DNA from: Fidelibacterota bacterium | GTDB taxonomy: Bacteria; Marinisomatota; Marinisomatia; Marinisomatales; TCS56 | Length of the DNA stretch: 12,892 nt | Direction of reading: 5' to 3' | NCBI GenBank assembly: GCA_030634675.1 | Contig: DAOWAH010000020.1 | Span: 1-12,892, forward strand | Part shown: positions 6,114 to 12,892 of the stretch, piece after piece | How positions within the stretch are numbered: position 1 is the first letter of the stretch | Layout: every line of letters begins with the position of its first letter | Translations under genes and position numbers: made by a program | The notes under the pieces: model-generated | Told to the model about the DNA's origin: nothing | The model's database searches: none | What the model saw: the letters and a program-made list of their open reading frames with translations, nothing else

Positions 6114-8108
6114 ATGACCGATTCAGTATCAAAACTGAAAAGACGGATTTTAGATCTGGAACAACAGATGGAAGAAAATTCCGAGCGTAATGCTTCAATT
6201 ATAGAATTTTCTCCAACTGGGATTTACATTATTGATGACAAATTTAAACTTGTATACGTCAATAAAAGATTATCTGAAATATTAGGATACACAATTGATG
6301 AGTTATTAAGTCTGGATTTTACCCATTTTCTGGATGAAGACAGTCGTGAATTAGTTATAGAAAATTATAAACGTCGACAGCGAAATGAATCAATTCCATC
6401 ACAATACGAATTTAATATCATTAGAAAAAATGGCCAAAAGCGAAGAGTCCGGATAAATGCCACAATATCGCAAAATACTGACGGTAAAGTGTTTTCGATC
6501 GGACATATATTAGATATTACCGATACATGGCAATCCAGTCGACTGCAATCGGCAATATTCAGGATATCCGAAGCTGCCAGTAAATCGAAAAATTTAGCTA
6601 GCCTTTTTGCATCAATCCACATGATAATGGGCTCAATTCTTGACGTGACCAATTTTTATATCGCTTTACATGACAAAGACCGGGATATTCTGGATTTTCC
6701 ATATTATATCGATGAAATTGATGAACAACCGGAACCACAGAAATTTGGTCATGGGCTGACAGAATACATAATTCGCTCCGGAGAACCTCTGTTTATCAAT
6801 GAACAGGGCATTTATGATTTGGCCAAGGAAAGGAAAATTGAATTACTGGGCACACCGTCCAAATTATGGATGGGATCGCCATTAAGGATTGAAAACCGGA
6901 TAATTGGTGTAGTTGTGGTTCAAAGTTATCAAAATGAAAATCTATATTCCCAAAGCGATCTTCATATCCTGAATTATGTTTCCGAACAGATTGCAACCTC
7001 AATTCGAAATAAAATGGCTGAAGAAGCACTACTTATTGAAAAAACGCACTTTGAAGAGTTGTTCCAAAACTCTCCGGAGGCGATCGCACTGGTTAATGAG
7101 ATGAGCAATATTCAACGGATAAATAATGAGTTTACAAATTTGTTCGGATATACTGCGGAAGAGGCTGTTGGGCAGAATATTGATGAAATTATTACTGATA
7201 CTTGGCAAAAAGAAGAAGCCCAATCCATTACCAGGCGAGTCGCTTCTGGTGAGCATATACGCTTAGAAATGGTCCGAATTCGCCAGGATGGCAGCCCGGT
7301 GTACGTTTCAGTATTAGGTGCTCCTGTACTAAACCCGGGTGGTAAACAATCCGTTTATGCGATTTACCGTGATATTACCGAAAGAAAACTCTGGGAAGAA
7401 AAAATCCGTTCATCAGAGGGTAAATATCGGCGCTTATCAAATCGCCTGACCGAAATCAATAATATGAAGGATCTGTTACTGGATGTCATCACCCATGATT
7501 TGAAAAACCCAGCAGGTGTCATAAGCGGAATGACGGAAATACTAGTGGAGGAAACTGCTGATTCCGGTAGTATCGCGATCATCAGTGAAGCCAGTGAAAA
7601 CCTACTTAAAGTGATTGAAAATGCGACGACACTATCAAAAATCACAATTGGAGATGCAATTCAAAAAGAAAATATTGAATTAACACAGATGCTGACCGAT
7701 ATTTCCCAGGAATATTCTTCACAGTTGCACAATGCCGGTATTTATCTGGAAAAAAAATTAGATGATAACATGACGGTTGAAGCTAATCCTATCATTGCTG
7801 AAGTATTTCGTAATTACATTGATAATGCTATTAAATATGCCTCCGATGGGAAAAAAATTATTATCACCAGCCATTGTGATCCAACTTCGGTAACAATCAA
7901 GGTGAGTGATAACGGAACAACGATTCCCTTGGAAAACCGGCGCTCGATATTCAAACGCAATATTCAATTGGACCGGAAAGATAAAAAGGGACATGGTCTT
8001 GGGTTAGCAATTGTTGAAAGGATTGCCGTCGTACATAATGCAGCGGTATGGGTAGAACCTAATATTCCGCAAGGTAATTCATTTTGTTTTAAAATTCCAC
8101 GATCATAA
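6114..8108 (+). CDS. PAS-GAF-PAS sensor histidine kinase
   Basis: A 664-aa protein without membrane segments, so probably a cytoplasmic sensor. Domains in order: short coiled coil (about 3-24); PAS 1 (about 27-138, ending D-I-T-D); GAF (about 143-300, with the F-Y-I-A-L and G-L-T-E-Y-I-I-R-S-G-E-P-L segments usual in GAF sensor kinases); PAS 2 (about 315-425, ending R-D-I-T-E-R-K); HisKA with phosphoacceptor H461 in T-H-D-L-K-N-P; HATPase with N571 (N box), D599-N-G (G1) and G626-H-G-L-G-L (G2). G1 reads D-N-G-T-T-I instead of the usual D-x-G-x-G-I, so its second Gly is missing. There is no receiver domain; the partner is very likely the response regulator 57 nt downstream. ATG 6114 has no clear Shine-Dalgarno, and a short upstream ORF of 8 codons (6091-6117) ends in ATGA across it. 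The signal sensed is unknown. Confidence 0.93.
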   Translation: MTDSVSKLKRRILDLEQQMEENSERNASIIEFSPTGIYIIDDKFKLVYVNKRLSEILGYTIDELLSLDFTHFLDEDSRELVIENYKRRQRNESIPSQYEFNIIRKNGQKRRVRINATISQNTDGKVFSIGHILDITDTWQSSRLQSAIFRISEAASKSKNLASLFASIHMIMGSILDVTNFYIALHDKDRDILDFPYYIDEIDEQPEPQKFGHGLTEYIIRSGEPLFINEQGIYDLAKERKIELLGTPSKLWMGSPLRIENRIIGVVVVQSYQNENLYSQSDLHILNYVSEQIATSIRNKMAEEALLIEKTHFEELFQNSPEAIALVNEMSNIQRINNEFTNLFGYTAEEAVGQNIDEIITDTWQKEEAQSITRRVASGEHIRLEMVRIRQDGSPVYVSVLGAPVLNPGGKQSVYAIYRDITERKLWEEKIRSSEGKYRRLSNRLTEINNMKDLLLDVITHDLKNPAGVISGMTEILVEETADSGSIAIISEASENLLKVIENATTLSKITIGDAIQKENIELTQMLTDISQEYSSQLHNAGIYLEKKLDDNMTVEANPIIAEVFRNYIDNAIKYASDGKKIIITSHCDPTSVTIKVSDNGTTIPLENRRSIFKRNIQLDRKDKKGHGLGLAIVERIAVVHNAAVWVEPNIPQGNSFCFKIPRS

Positions 8109-8168
8109 TATGATAAATTGATAACATAATATAACCAGGAGAACAAAATTTCAAGTGAGTGTTGGTTG

Positions 8169-9944
8169 ATGAGCAATACTAAAACAGATATAAATAGAGA
8201 GCAGAAAAGTAACGATTTAAGTGGGTTGAGTGTCCTGATTGTCGAAGATGACCCTAATATCCTGGCACAGTTATCATTTCATTTAAAATCGGATGGTTAC
8301 AAAATTGATACAGCTACTGACGGTGACATCGCTATAAAAAAAATAGAAGATGGTCAAAAATATGATCTAATTGTATTGGATATAATGATGCCGCGGGTTA
8401 CCGGGATAGAGGTCTGTATAACAGTTCGGAACCAATATAATTTATACGAAATGCCCATTCTCATTTCATCCGCGCTTTCCGAATCGCACGATGTTGTCAA
8501 AGGTTTGGAAGTGGGCGCCAATGATTATATTACCAAACCATTTCAGCGAGTGGAACTTATAGCAAGGGTAAAAAATTTATTATCCTTGAAATATATGAAT
8601 GATATTGCCCGTGCCAATGAGCAATTGGCAACTACCCGTGCGTTATATGATGATTTGACTGGTTTACCTAATCGTACCTATTTATACAATAAATTGCAGG
8701 AAGCTATTATTGAGTGTAATCGTGACAATTCAATTATTGCTACGTTATTTATTAATATTGATCGTTTCAAAGCTATTAATAATTCTTTGGGGCATGGTGC
8801 AGGTGATATTTATTTGCGTGAATTATCTCAAAAACTGCTGGGAATTGCCAATCAGGATGATATCGTAACACGATTATATACAGACACATTTGCAGTAGTA
8901 AAAACAGGCGTTAAAAAAAACGGACATGGAAAAAATGTAATCGCCGAATTTGCTCAAAATATACTTAATGTGATCAATACTCCGACTATAATAAATCAGT
9001 ATGAATTAAAACGGACAGCAAGTATTGGCATTTCTTTATATCCGGAAGGAACCCGCACGGTCGATGATATTCTACGCTATGCGGATTCTGCGATGTATTA
9101 TGCACAATCAAAAGGAAATAATTCTTATGTTTTTCATTCCAGCGAAGTTCATTTAAACGAAACTAAAAAATTTGCTCTGGAAAGAAAACTAAAACAGGCT
9201 CTGGAAAATAATGAATTTGTTTTATACTACCAACTCCAGGTTTCGGCGGTAAATGAGTCAATTGTTGGTGTTGAAGCTTTAATCCGTTGGCAACACCCGG
9301 AAGATGGAATCATTTCACCCACCAGGTTCATACCGGTTGCGGAAGAAACCGGTATGATTATCCCGCTCAGCAAATGGGTGTTGGAGACTGCCTCTCGTCA
9401 GAATAAGAAATGGCAGGACATGGGTTTTACACCGATCAGGGTAGGGGTTAATCTATCGCCGCAGCATTTTCATGAACCGGACCTGCTTGATCAGGTAGCT
9501 GATATAATAGATAAAACCAAACTTTCGCCGGAATTTCTGGAATTGGAAATCACGGAAGGTACCATAATGTCCAACGCTGATAAAGCGGTTAATACTTTAA
9601 GTAAATTGCGTAATATGGGCGTTGGCTTATCGGTTGATGATTTTGGTACAGGCTATTCATCGTTGAATTATCTTAAAAAATTTCCAATTCAAACCTTGAA
9701 GATTGATAAATCATTTATCGGCAGTGATCTGAATGTTAATCAGCAGGAGGCTGCTATTGTAAGTTCAATTATCAAATTAGGTCATAGTTTAAAGTTGAAC
9801 GTAATCGCCGAAGGAGTCGAAACCAAATCACAGTTGGATTATTTACGAAAGAACTATTGTGATGAGATCCAGGGTTTCTATTATAGTCGACCGGTTACTT
9901 CCAAAGAACTGACTACTATACTGAAAAAGCGCGAAACAAACTGA
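8169..9944 (+). CDS. response regulator with degenerate GGDEF and intact EAL (c-di-GMP phosphodiesterase)
   Basis: Residues are numbered from the ATG at 8169 (591 aa); a TTG at 8166 would add one. REC domain (about 19-138): acidic pair D27-D28, phospho-acceptor D71 in L-D-I-M-M-P, K123 in T-K-P-F. GGDEF domain (about 160-325): D-D-L-T-G-L-P-N-R is kept, but the signature is Y-T-D-T-F (237-241) instead of G-G-D/E-E-F, the first metal Asp is N196 (I-N-I-D), and no RxxD inhibitory site is visible, so cyclase activity is unlikely. EAL domain (about 335-585): E369-A-L, N428, E460, D490-D491-F-G-T-G, K511, E548-G-V-E-T and Q568-G match every catalytic residue known from RocR-type enzymes. Predicted role: phosphorylation-controlled hydrolysis of c-di-GMP to pGpG, with the GGDEF as a possible GTP-sensing module. 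The nearest good Shine-Dalgarno (AGGAG, 8137-8141) is too far from the ATG, so the start is uncertain. Confidence 0.93.
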   Translation: MSNTKTDINREQKSNDLSGLSVLIVEDDPNILAQLSFHLKSDGYKIDTATDGDIAIKKIEDGQKYDLIVLDIMMPRVTGIEVCITVRNQYNLYEMPILISSALSESHDVVKGLEVGANDYITKPFQRVELIARVKNLLSLKYMNDIARANEQLATTRALYDDLTGLPNRTYLYNKLQEAIIECNRDNSIIATLFINIDRFKAINNSLGHGAGDIYLRELSQKLLGIANQDDIVTRLYTDTFAVVKTGVKKNGHGKNVIAEFAQNILNVINTPTIINQYELKRTASIGISLYPEGTRTVDDILRYADSAMYYAQSKGNNSYVFHSSEVHLNETKKFALERKLKQALENNEFVLYYQLQVSAVNESIVGVEALIRWQHPEDGIISPTRFIPVAEETGMIIPLSKWVLETASRQNKKWQDMGFTPIRVGVNLSPQHFHEPDLLDQVADIIDKTKLSPEFLELEITEGTIMSNADKAVNTLSKLRNMGVGLSVDDFGTGYSSLNYLKKFPIQTLKIDKSFIGSDLNVNQQEAAIVSSIIKLGHSLKLNVIAEGVETKSQLDYLRKNYCDEIQGFYYSRPVTSKELTTILKKRETN

Positions 9945-10026
9945 TTTCTACTAATATTATTAATTTTTAGTATTACTGGACAGCCATAAGATTAGATTGA
10001 TACCCTAAAGAACATTCAGAAATATT

Positions 10027-11076
10027 ATGCAATTGATTTACAAGCGTCGAAAATTCCTAAAATCACTGGGAGTAATCGCCTTAATCCCATTTATCCCTGA
10101 ATTTCCAGATGGAAAAAATCGTTCAAAAGATCGCCTGTTTCCTCCACGACTGCAAGCGGGGCAAACCTGCGGTTTGATTAATCCTGCCGGTGCTACTTTT
10201 CATCCCGATGATATTGCACTGACAGAAGAAATTTTAAATGCCCTCGGTTTACAGGCGAAGCGTGGGCCTAATCTTCTAAATCGTCGTGGCTACCTGGCTG
10301 GTACTGACCAGGATCGTGCCAGTGATGTTAATGAAATGTTTGCCGATGACGAGGTTAATGCTGTCCTGACTGTAAGAGGTGGTTGGGGCTGTAATCGTTT
10401 GCTGCCTTATCTGGATTATGAGCTGATCGGCCGAAATCCAAAGATAATCATGGGGTACAGTGATATAACCAGTTTACTCCTGGCAATTTTTGCCAAAACC
10501 GGTCTAATTACTTTTCATGGACCAGTGGGCATTTCAACCTGGAATGAATTCACCCTTGATTATGTACGCCGAATCCTATTCAACGGGGAAAAAGTTGATT
10601 TGATTAATCCGCCAGATGATAATGAACTAAACGTCCAATTCGATAACCGGGTACTGACTATTACAGCGGGCCGGGCCAGGGGTATTTTGGCCGGGGGTAA
10701 TTTGGCGGTTCTTTCGGCTATGGTCGGTTCAGAGTATCTGCCCGATTGGAAGGGCAAGATAATGTTTGTGGAAGAGGTGGGGGAGGATATCTACCGGGTG
10801 GATCGAATGCTGACTCAGCTTAAACTAGCAGGAATACTACAACAGTTGAATGGATTTATCTTCGGGAAATGCACCAATTGCAGACCGGGTGAATCCTATG
10901 GATCGCTCACATTGGAGGAAGTTTTGGACGATCATATTAAACCATTACGGATACCGGCCTGGTATGGTTCAATGATCGGTCATATTGAGGATAAATTTAC
11001 CGTACCAATAGGTGTCGAGGTTGAGATCGATTCTGATATAGGACAGATTAAAATGTTGGAAGCGGCGGTCGTTTAA
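10027..11076 (+). CDS. LD-carboxypeptidase (peptidase S66) with Tat-like leader
   Basis: A 349-aa S66 peptidase, the family of LdcA (muramoyltetrapeptide carboxypeptidase) and MccF. S66 enzymes cut the bond before the terminal D-Ala of L,D-linked murein peptides, or the acyl-nucleotide of microcin C. Motifs: nucleophile S145 in M-G-Y-S-D; V-R-G-G-W-G (116-121); F-H-G-P-V-G (163-168); G-G-N-L-A (223-227); E249 in F-V-E-E-V-G-E; H319 in G-H-I. These give the Ser-Glu-His triad. The N-terminus has K-R7-R8-K-F-L-K-S followed by a short hydrophobic run (14-24), which resembles a twin-arginine signal. The usual enzyme is cytoplasmic, so export would be notable. No clear AxA cleavage site follows, so it may stay membrane-anchored. 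The RBS is weak. It is 82 nt downstream of the EAL regulator, possibly in the same transcript. Confidence 0.92.
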   Translation: MQLIYKRRKFLKSLGVIALIPFIPEFPDGKNRSKDRLFPPRLQAGQTCGLINPAGATFHPDDIALTEEILNALGLQAKRGPNLLNRRGYLAGTDQDRASDVNEMFADDEVNAVLTVRGGWGCNRLLPYLDYELIGRNPKIIMGYSDITSLLLAIFAKTGLITFHGPVGISTWNEFTLDYVRRILFNGEKVDLINPPDDNELNVQFDNRVLTITAGRARGILAGGNLAVLSAMVGSEYLPDWKGKIMFVEEVGEDIYRVDRMLTQLKLAGILQQLNGFIFGKCTNCRPGESYGSLTLEEVLDDHIKPLRIPAWYGSMIGHIEDKFTVPIGVEVEIDSDIGQIKMLEAAVV

Positions 11077-11083
11077 ATAATTC

Positions 11084-11284
11084 TCAAGCCAAGTGGAGAC
11101 TCCACTCCATATCTTCACAAAGCCAGGGATTGGTAGTTGCCGGTTTATCGAAATCTTGTGCGGTTTCTTGTGCTTGGTCAGACTGTTGCTGATTGGCACC
11201 GGCTAAAGTGCGATTATGTTCGGCGTCATCCTTGATTGCGGACTGCTTATCGCACTGCGGTGATTTCTGATTATTTGCTTTCAT
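11084..11284 (-). CDS. possible small hydrophilic protein
   Basis: A 66-aa ORF, very rich in Gln, Asn, Asp, Ala and Lys and nearly devoid of hydrophobic residues until the end (N-P-W-L-C-E-D-M-E-W-S). AAGG on the minus strand lies about 6 nt before its ATG, and its DNA is less AT-rich than the flanking gene-poor region, both of which favour real coding. No family is recognised. It runs convergent to the S66 gene, with 7 nt between the stops. It would be soluble and possibly disordered. A chance ORF is a serious alternative. Confidence 0.35.
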   Translation of the reverse strand: MKANNQKSPQCDKQSAIKDDAEHNRTLAGANQQQSDQAQETAQDFDKPATTNPWLCEDMEWSLHLA

Positions 11285-11298
11285 TTGACCTTACCGTA

Positions 11299-11643
11299 TC
11301 ACTGCAATTGATTCACAACAATCATGCCAGTAACATCGGTATTTTCAATTTGGATAAAAATCAATAGTGAAATAATACTGATCTGGCAGCAAAGTGAAAT
11401 TCTGTAATGCGATAACCATATTAGTAGAGATGTCCGACCAATATTTTGTTTTCCGATCAATGGCGTAAGTATACTTCCAGGAGTAGTTCCTAAATGCATG
11501 TGACTGTAAATTATTGGTTGATGATTTAGTTTTCCGCATTTACTTTCAGGCACCTGTATTGATACTTTCCGAGCATTAAATCCATATAAATTAAGTTGCC
11601 GGTGAAAGTAAAGCGGTTGAATAACCAGGTACAAGACCAACAT
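11299..11643 (-). pseudogene. possible frame-broken Y_Y_Y-like beta-sandwich remnant
   Basis: The minus strand shows protein-like segments split over two frames. One frame (start 11643) reads N-L-Y-G-F-N-A-R-K-V-S-I-Q-V-P, then becomes low quality. A second frame, within 11345-11539, reads W-K-Y-T-Y-A-I-D-R-K-T-K-Y-W-S-D and later L-Q-N-F-T-L-L-P-D-Q-Y-Y-F-T-I-D-F. The spacing of Y-x-Y-x-(I/L), K-x-W, L-x-N-x-x-(L/P)-P-x-x-Y-x-F-x-I resembles the Y_Y_Y domain that ends sensor beta-propellers (Y-x-Y-x-L-x-G...W...L-P-P-G-x-Y-x-F-x-V). The reading would be a decayed fragment needing at least one frameshift. No RBS, propeller repeats or kinase lie nearby. It may instead be chance. Confidence 0.28.
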
Positions 11644-11940
11644 GATCGTGGAAGGGCGTTTTCAAAACAGAATATTTTTTTAGGACGGAACAGCTTCTAC
11701 TCTCATAACGTTAGATTAAATAATTGTCAGATTTTTGAAAGCTAAAAAAAATTAAATTTGATTTATATGATACCCCTCCCAAGAGCTCCTGTTACCCTAG
11801 CAGGGGCTCTTTTTTATTAAAGTTAATAATACAAATATTGTACATTCCATCAGCCGAAGTTGTGCTTCACCAACGCAATTCAGCTTTGTTAAAAGAACGA
11901 AATGAAAAATATGTTAGAAATTTATTCCGGTAGGTAATCA
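11644..11940. other. gene-poor AT-rich stretch holding an orphan terminator
   Basis: No ORF with coding character is seen on either strand. Up to about 11780 the DNA is strongly A/T-rich with poly-A and poly-T runs. The clear intrinsic terminator at 11781-11815 is the only structured element. The last 125 bases lead into the Mth938-like gene and must carry its promoter, but I could not identify -35/-10 boxes with confidence. Confidence 0.4.
11781..11815 (+). terminator. strong intrinsic terminator
   Basis: AAGAGCTCCTG (11781-11791) pairs with CAGGGGCTCTT (11801-11811) around a 9-nt loop. The 11-bp stem has one G-T wobble and is followed by a T-run to 11815. There is no matching T-run on the minus strand, so it acts on plus-strand transcripts. 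The nearest plus-strand gene upstream ends 700 nt away, so it terminates either a long 3' extension of the S66 transcript, an unannotated RNA, or acts as a leader element ahead of the gene at 11941. Confidence 0.85.
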
Positions 11941-12333
11941 ATGTTTACTGATCCAAATAGTCCGATTGAGGAATTTTCATGGGGCAGATTCATAATTAAC
12001 GGCGAAGAACATACGAAGTCTCCAGGAATGAAGCTTGGAGCGGGGAAAGATATCCGGTTGATCGGAAGTGCTGTCAGCGCCTGGAAGGAAAAGAAAGGAC
12101 ATCGCTTAACCACGGAAATGATCACAGGTGTATTTGGCAAAAACATTGATATTTTAATAATTGGTAGCGGTGCCAGTGGTGCTTTGGAATGTCCATTCTC
12201 CGTACAGGAATATATCCGTTCGAAAGGTATTCAAAAGATAATCCTCGAAAGAACTCCGGATGCCTGCCGAACTTATAATGAAATGAATTGCACAGGTTTA
12301 CAGGTTGCTTTACTGGCTCATGAAACCTGTTAA
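11941..12333 (+). CDS. Mth938-like domain (DUF498) protein
   Basis: The 130-aa protein matches the Mth938-like family (archaeal MTH938; human AAMDC and mitochondrial NDUFAF3). S-W-G-R-F-I-I-N-G (13-21) is the family's F-x-W-G-x-I-x-I-x-G start, G-H-R-L-T (53-57), the strand I-D-I-L-I-I-G-S-G-A-S-G (69-80) with its Gly-rich turn, I-L-E-R-T-P-D-A (101-108), Y-N-E (112-114), and A-L-L-A-H-E-T-C (123-130), where the family ends in A-x-L-H-L-T-C. Length is normal for the single-domain form. NDUFAF3 helps complex I assembly; the bacterial role is unknown. The start is supported by a TAGGT/GGTAGG stretch about 7 nt before the ATG. The next gene begins 40 nt downstream on the same strand. Soluble, cytoplasmic. 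Confidence 0.88.
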   Translation: MFTDPNSPIEEFSWGRFIINGEEHTKSPGMKLGAGKDIRLIGSAVSAWKEKKGHRLTTEMITGVFGKNIDILIIGSGASGALECPFSVQEYIRSKGIQKIILERTPDACRTYNEMNCTGLQVALLAHETC

Positions 12334-12373
12334 CAGACTGCATATTCAAACTAATCAAGATTAGCCCTGCACA

Positions 12374-12892
12374 ATGATCAAAATAAATCAAATAATACTT
12401 GTTATATCAATCACTATCGTAAGTATTTCAGCGCAGGGTAGCGCGGTTGGCACACGTTTCGATCTTACCAACAGTTTGCAATTAAACCGGGGCGTTAGCG
12501 GACAATTCGCCCAATTATTCATTCCCGACTACTATGCTCCCCAAATTGATGGCAAATTTACACTGGTGTTCCATTTACATAGCGCTTCCTGGGCGGCGGA
12601 AGACCAGGTTTATAGGGCCAAAGTAAATGCCATCCTGTTCAATATTCAGCTCGGCGCCTTTTCAAGTCCCTATCAGAATTATTTCAGCGCTCAGGGCCGA
12701 TATTCAGCCATATTAGACACGATCAATAACACGCTGCAAAAACAGAATATCATTAATGCACCACGAATTGAACGGATCATTGTAACTGCTTTCAGCGCCG
12801 GTTATGCGGGAATCCGGGAGATATTGAAAACCCCGTCCTACTACACTGGAATATCGGCAATTAATCTGGCTGATGGGCTGCATTGTAATTCC
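12374..12892 (+). CDS. exported alpha/beta-hydrolase-like protein (3' end outside window)
   Basis: An open frame from ATG 12374 runs uninterrupted to the right edge (173 codons). The N-terminus is a typical Sec signal peptide: K3, a hydrophobic core (about 6-18) and S-I-S-A20 with likely cleavage before Q21. Mature features include L-F-I-P-D-Y-Y (a strand and loop), L-V-F-H-L-H-S-A-S-W (oxyanion-hole-like H-L-H region) and T-A-F-S141-A-G-Y-A-G, a nucleophile-elbow-like motif in which the first Gly of G-x-S-x-G is Ala. L-A-D-G-L-H follows near 166-171. This pattern fits a periplasmic or secreted serine hydrolase or esterase of alpha/beta fold; the catalytic His would lie beyond the window. The start has no strong Shine-Dalgarno, but no other Met fits the signal peptide. 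Likely in an operon with the Mth938-like gene (40-nt gap). Substrate unknown. Confidence 0.75.
   Translation, partial: MIKINQIILVISITIVSISAQGSAVGTRFDLTNSLQLNRGVSGQFAQLFIPDYYAPQIDGKFTLVFHLHSASWAAEDQVYRAKVNAILFNIQLGAFSSPYQNYFSAQGRYSAILDTINNTLQKQNIINAPRIERIIVTAFSAGYAGIREILKTPSYYTGISAINLADGLHCNS

Noticed and set aside
9949..9972. TACTAA / TTAGTA hairpin after the EAL gene
   Set aside because: A 6-bp stem with only one G-C pair and a 12-nt loop is too weak to call a terminator.
11092..11106. AGTGGA / TCCACT hairpin just after the S66 gene
   Set aside because: A compact 6-bp stem with a 3-nt loop but no T-run follows on either strand, so a terminator call is not supported.
11345..11539. 64-aa minus-strand ORF taken as an independent gene
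   Set aside because: Its best segment reads as an internal part of a beta-sandwich domain and it lacks a start signal, so it was folded into the possible pseudogene.
12122..12391. 89-aa minus-strand ORF opposite the Mth938-like gene
   Set aside because: It lies antisense to a clear family match and shows no RBS or coding character.
1..12892. CRISPR arrays, IS elements, tRNA/rRNA genes
   Set aside because: No regularly spaced repeats, transposase motifs, or cloverleaf/rRNA-like stretches were found on reading both strands by eye.

Overview
The window carries a run of ordinary-looking bacterial genes of moderate to low GC. Lipoprotein-like and signal-peptide proteins, a Tat-type leader and two-component/c-di-GMP signalling point to a Gram-negative, probably uncultured, environmental bacterium. 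The mixture (BtpA/SgcQ TIM barrel, AmmeMemoRadiSam pair, Mth938-like protein, sensor kinase with a GAF domain) would fit the FCB superphylum or a related candidate phylum such as Calditrichota or Marinimicrobia. That placement is a guess: there is no rRNA or other marker gene here. No tRNA, rRNA, CRISPR array, IS element or phage gene was seen.

Layout. (1) 1-778: 3' part of a BtpA/SgcQ-family gene on +, cut by the left edge. (2) 814-1343: a minus-strand two-gene unit, a small two-helix membrane protein followed by a YbjQ-family (UPF0145) protein with a 4-base overlap. (3) 1610-5187: a tightly spaced plus-strand cluster: a membrane-anchored 113-aa protein, a 38-aa Cys-rich exported peptide or lipoprotein (4-base overlap), an M48/Ste24-type membrane metalloprotease, the AmmeMemoRadiSam radical SAM enzyme (AmrS) and the MEMO1-like protein (AmrB), the last two abutting. 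This is the most interesting block, because AmrS/AmrB belong to a widely conserved system without a settled function, and here they sit with a membrane protease and a tiny Cys-rich peptide. (4) 5312-5866: a GNAT acetyltransferase on -, convergent with amrB. A perfect 8-bp inverted repeat lies between them. (5) 6114-9944: a PAS-GAF-PAS histidine kinase followed by a REC-GGDEF-EAL response regulator. The GGDEF site is degenerate and the EAL site intact, so the predicted output is c-di-GMP hydrolysis controlled by phosphorylation. This pair is visibly more AT-rich than the first gene. (6) 10027-11076: a peptidase S66 LD-carboxypeptidase with a twin-arginine-like leader. (7) 11077-11940: a gene-poor stretch with a doubtful small hydrophilic minus-strand ORF, a possible frame-broken remnant of a Y_Y_Y-type beta-sandwich domain, and a strong plus-strand intrinsic terminator that no nearby plus-strand gene explains. 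(8) 11941-12333: a Mth938-like (DUF498) protein. (9) 12374 to the right edge: an exported alpha/beta-hydrolase-like protein, truncated by the window.

Functionally, three threads can be drawn: envelope proteolysis and peptidoglycan-peptide trimming (M48, S66), c-di-GMP signalling (kinase plus EAL regulator), and the AmmeMemoRadiSam enzymology. Whether the threads connect cannot be read from the sequence.
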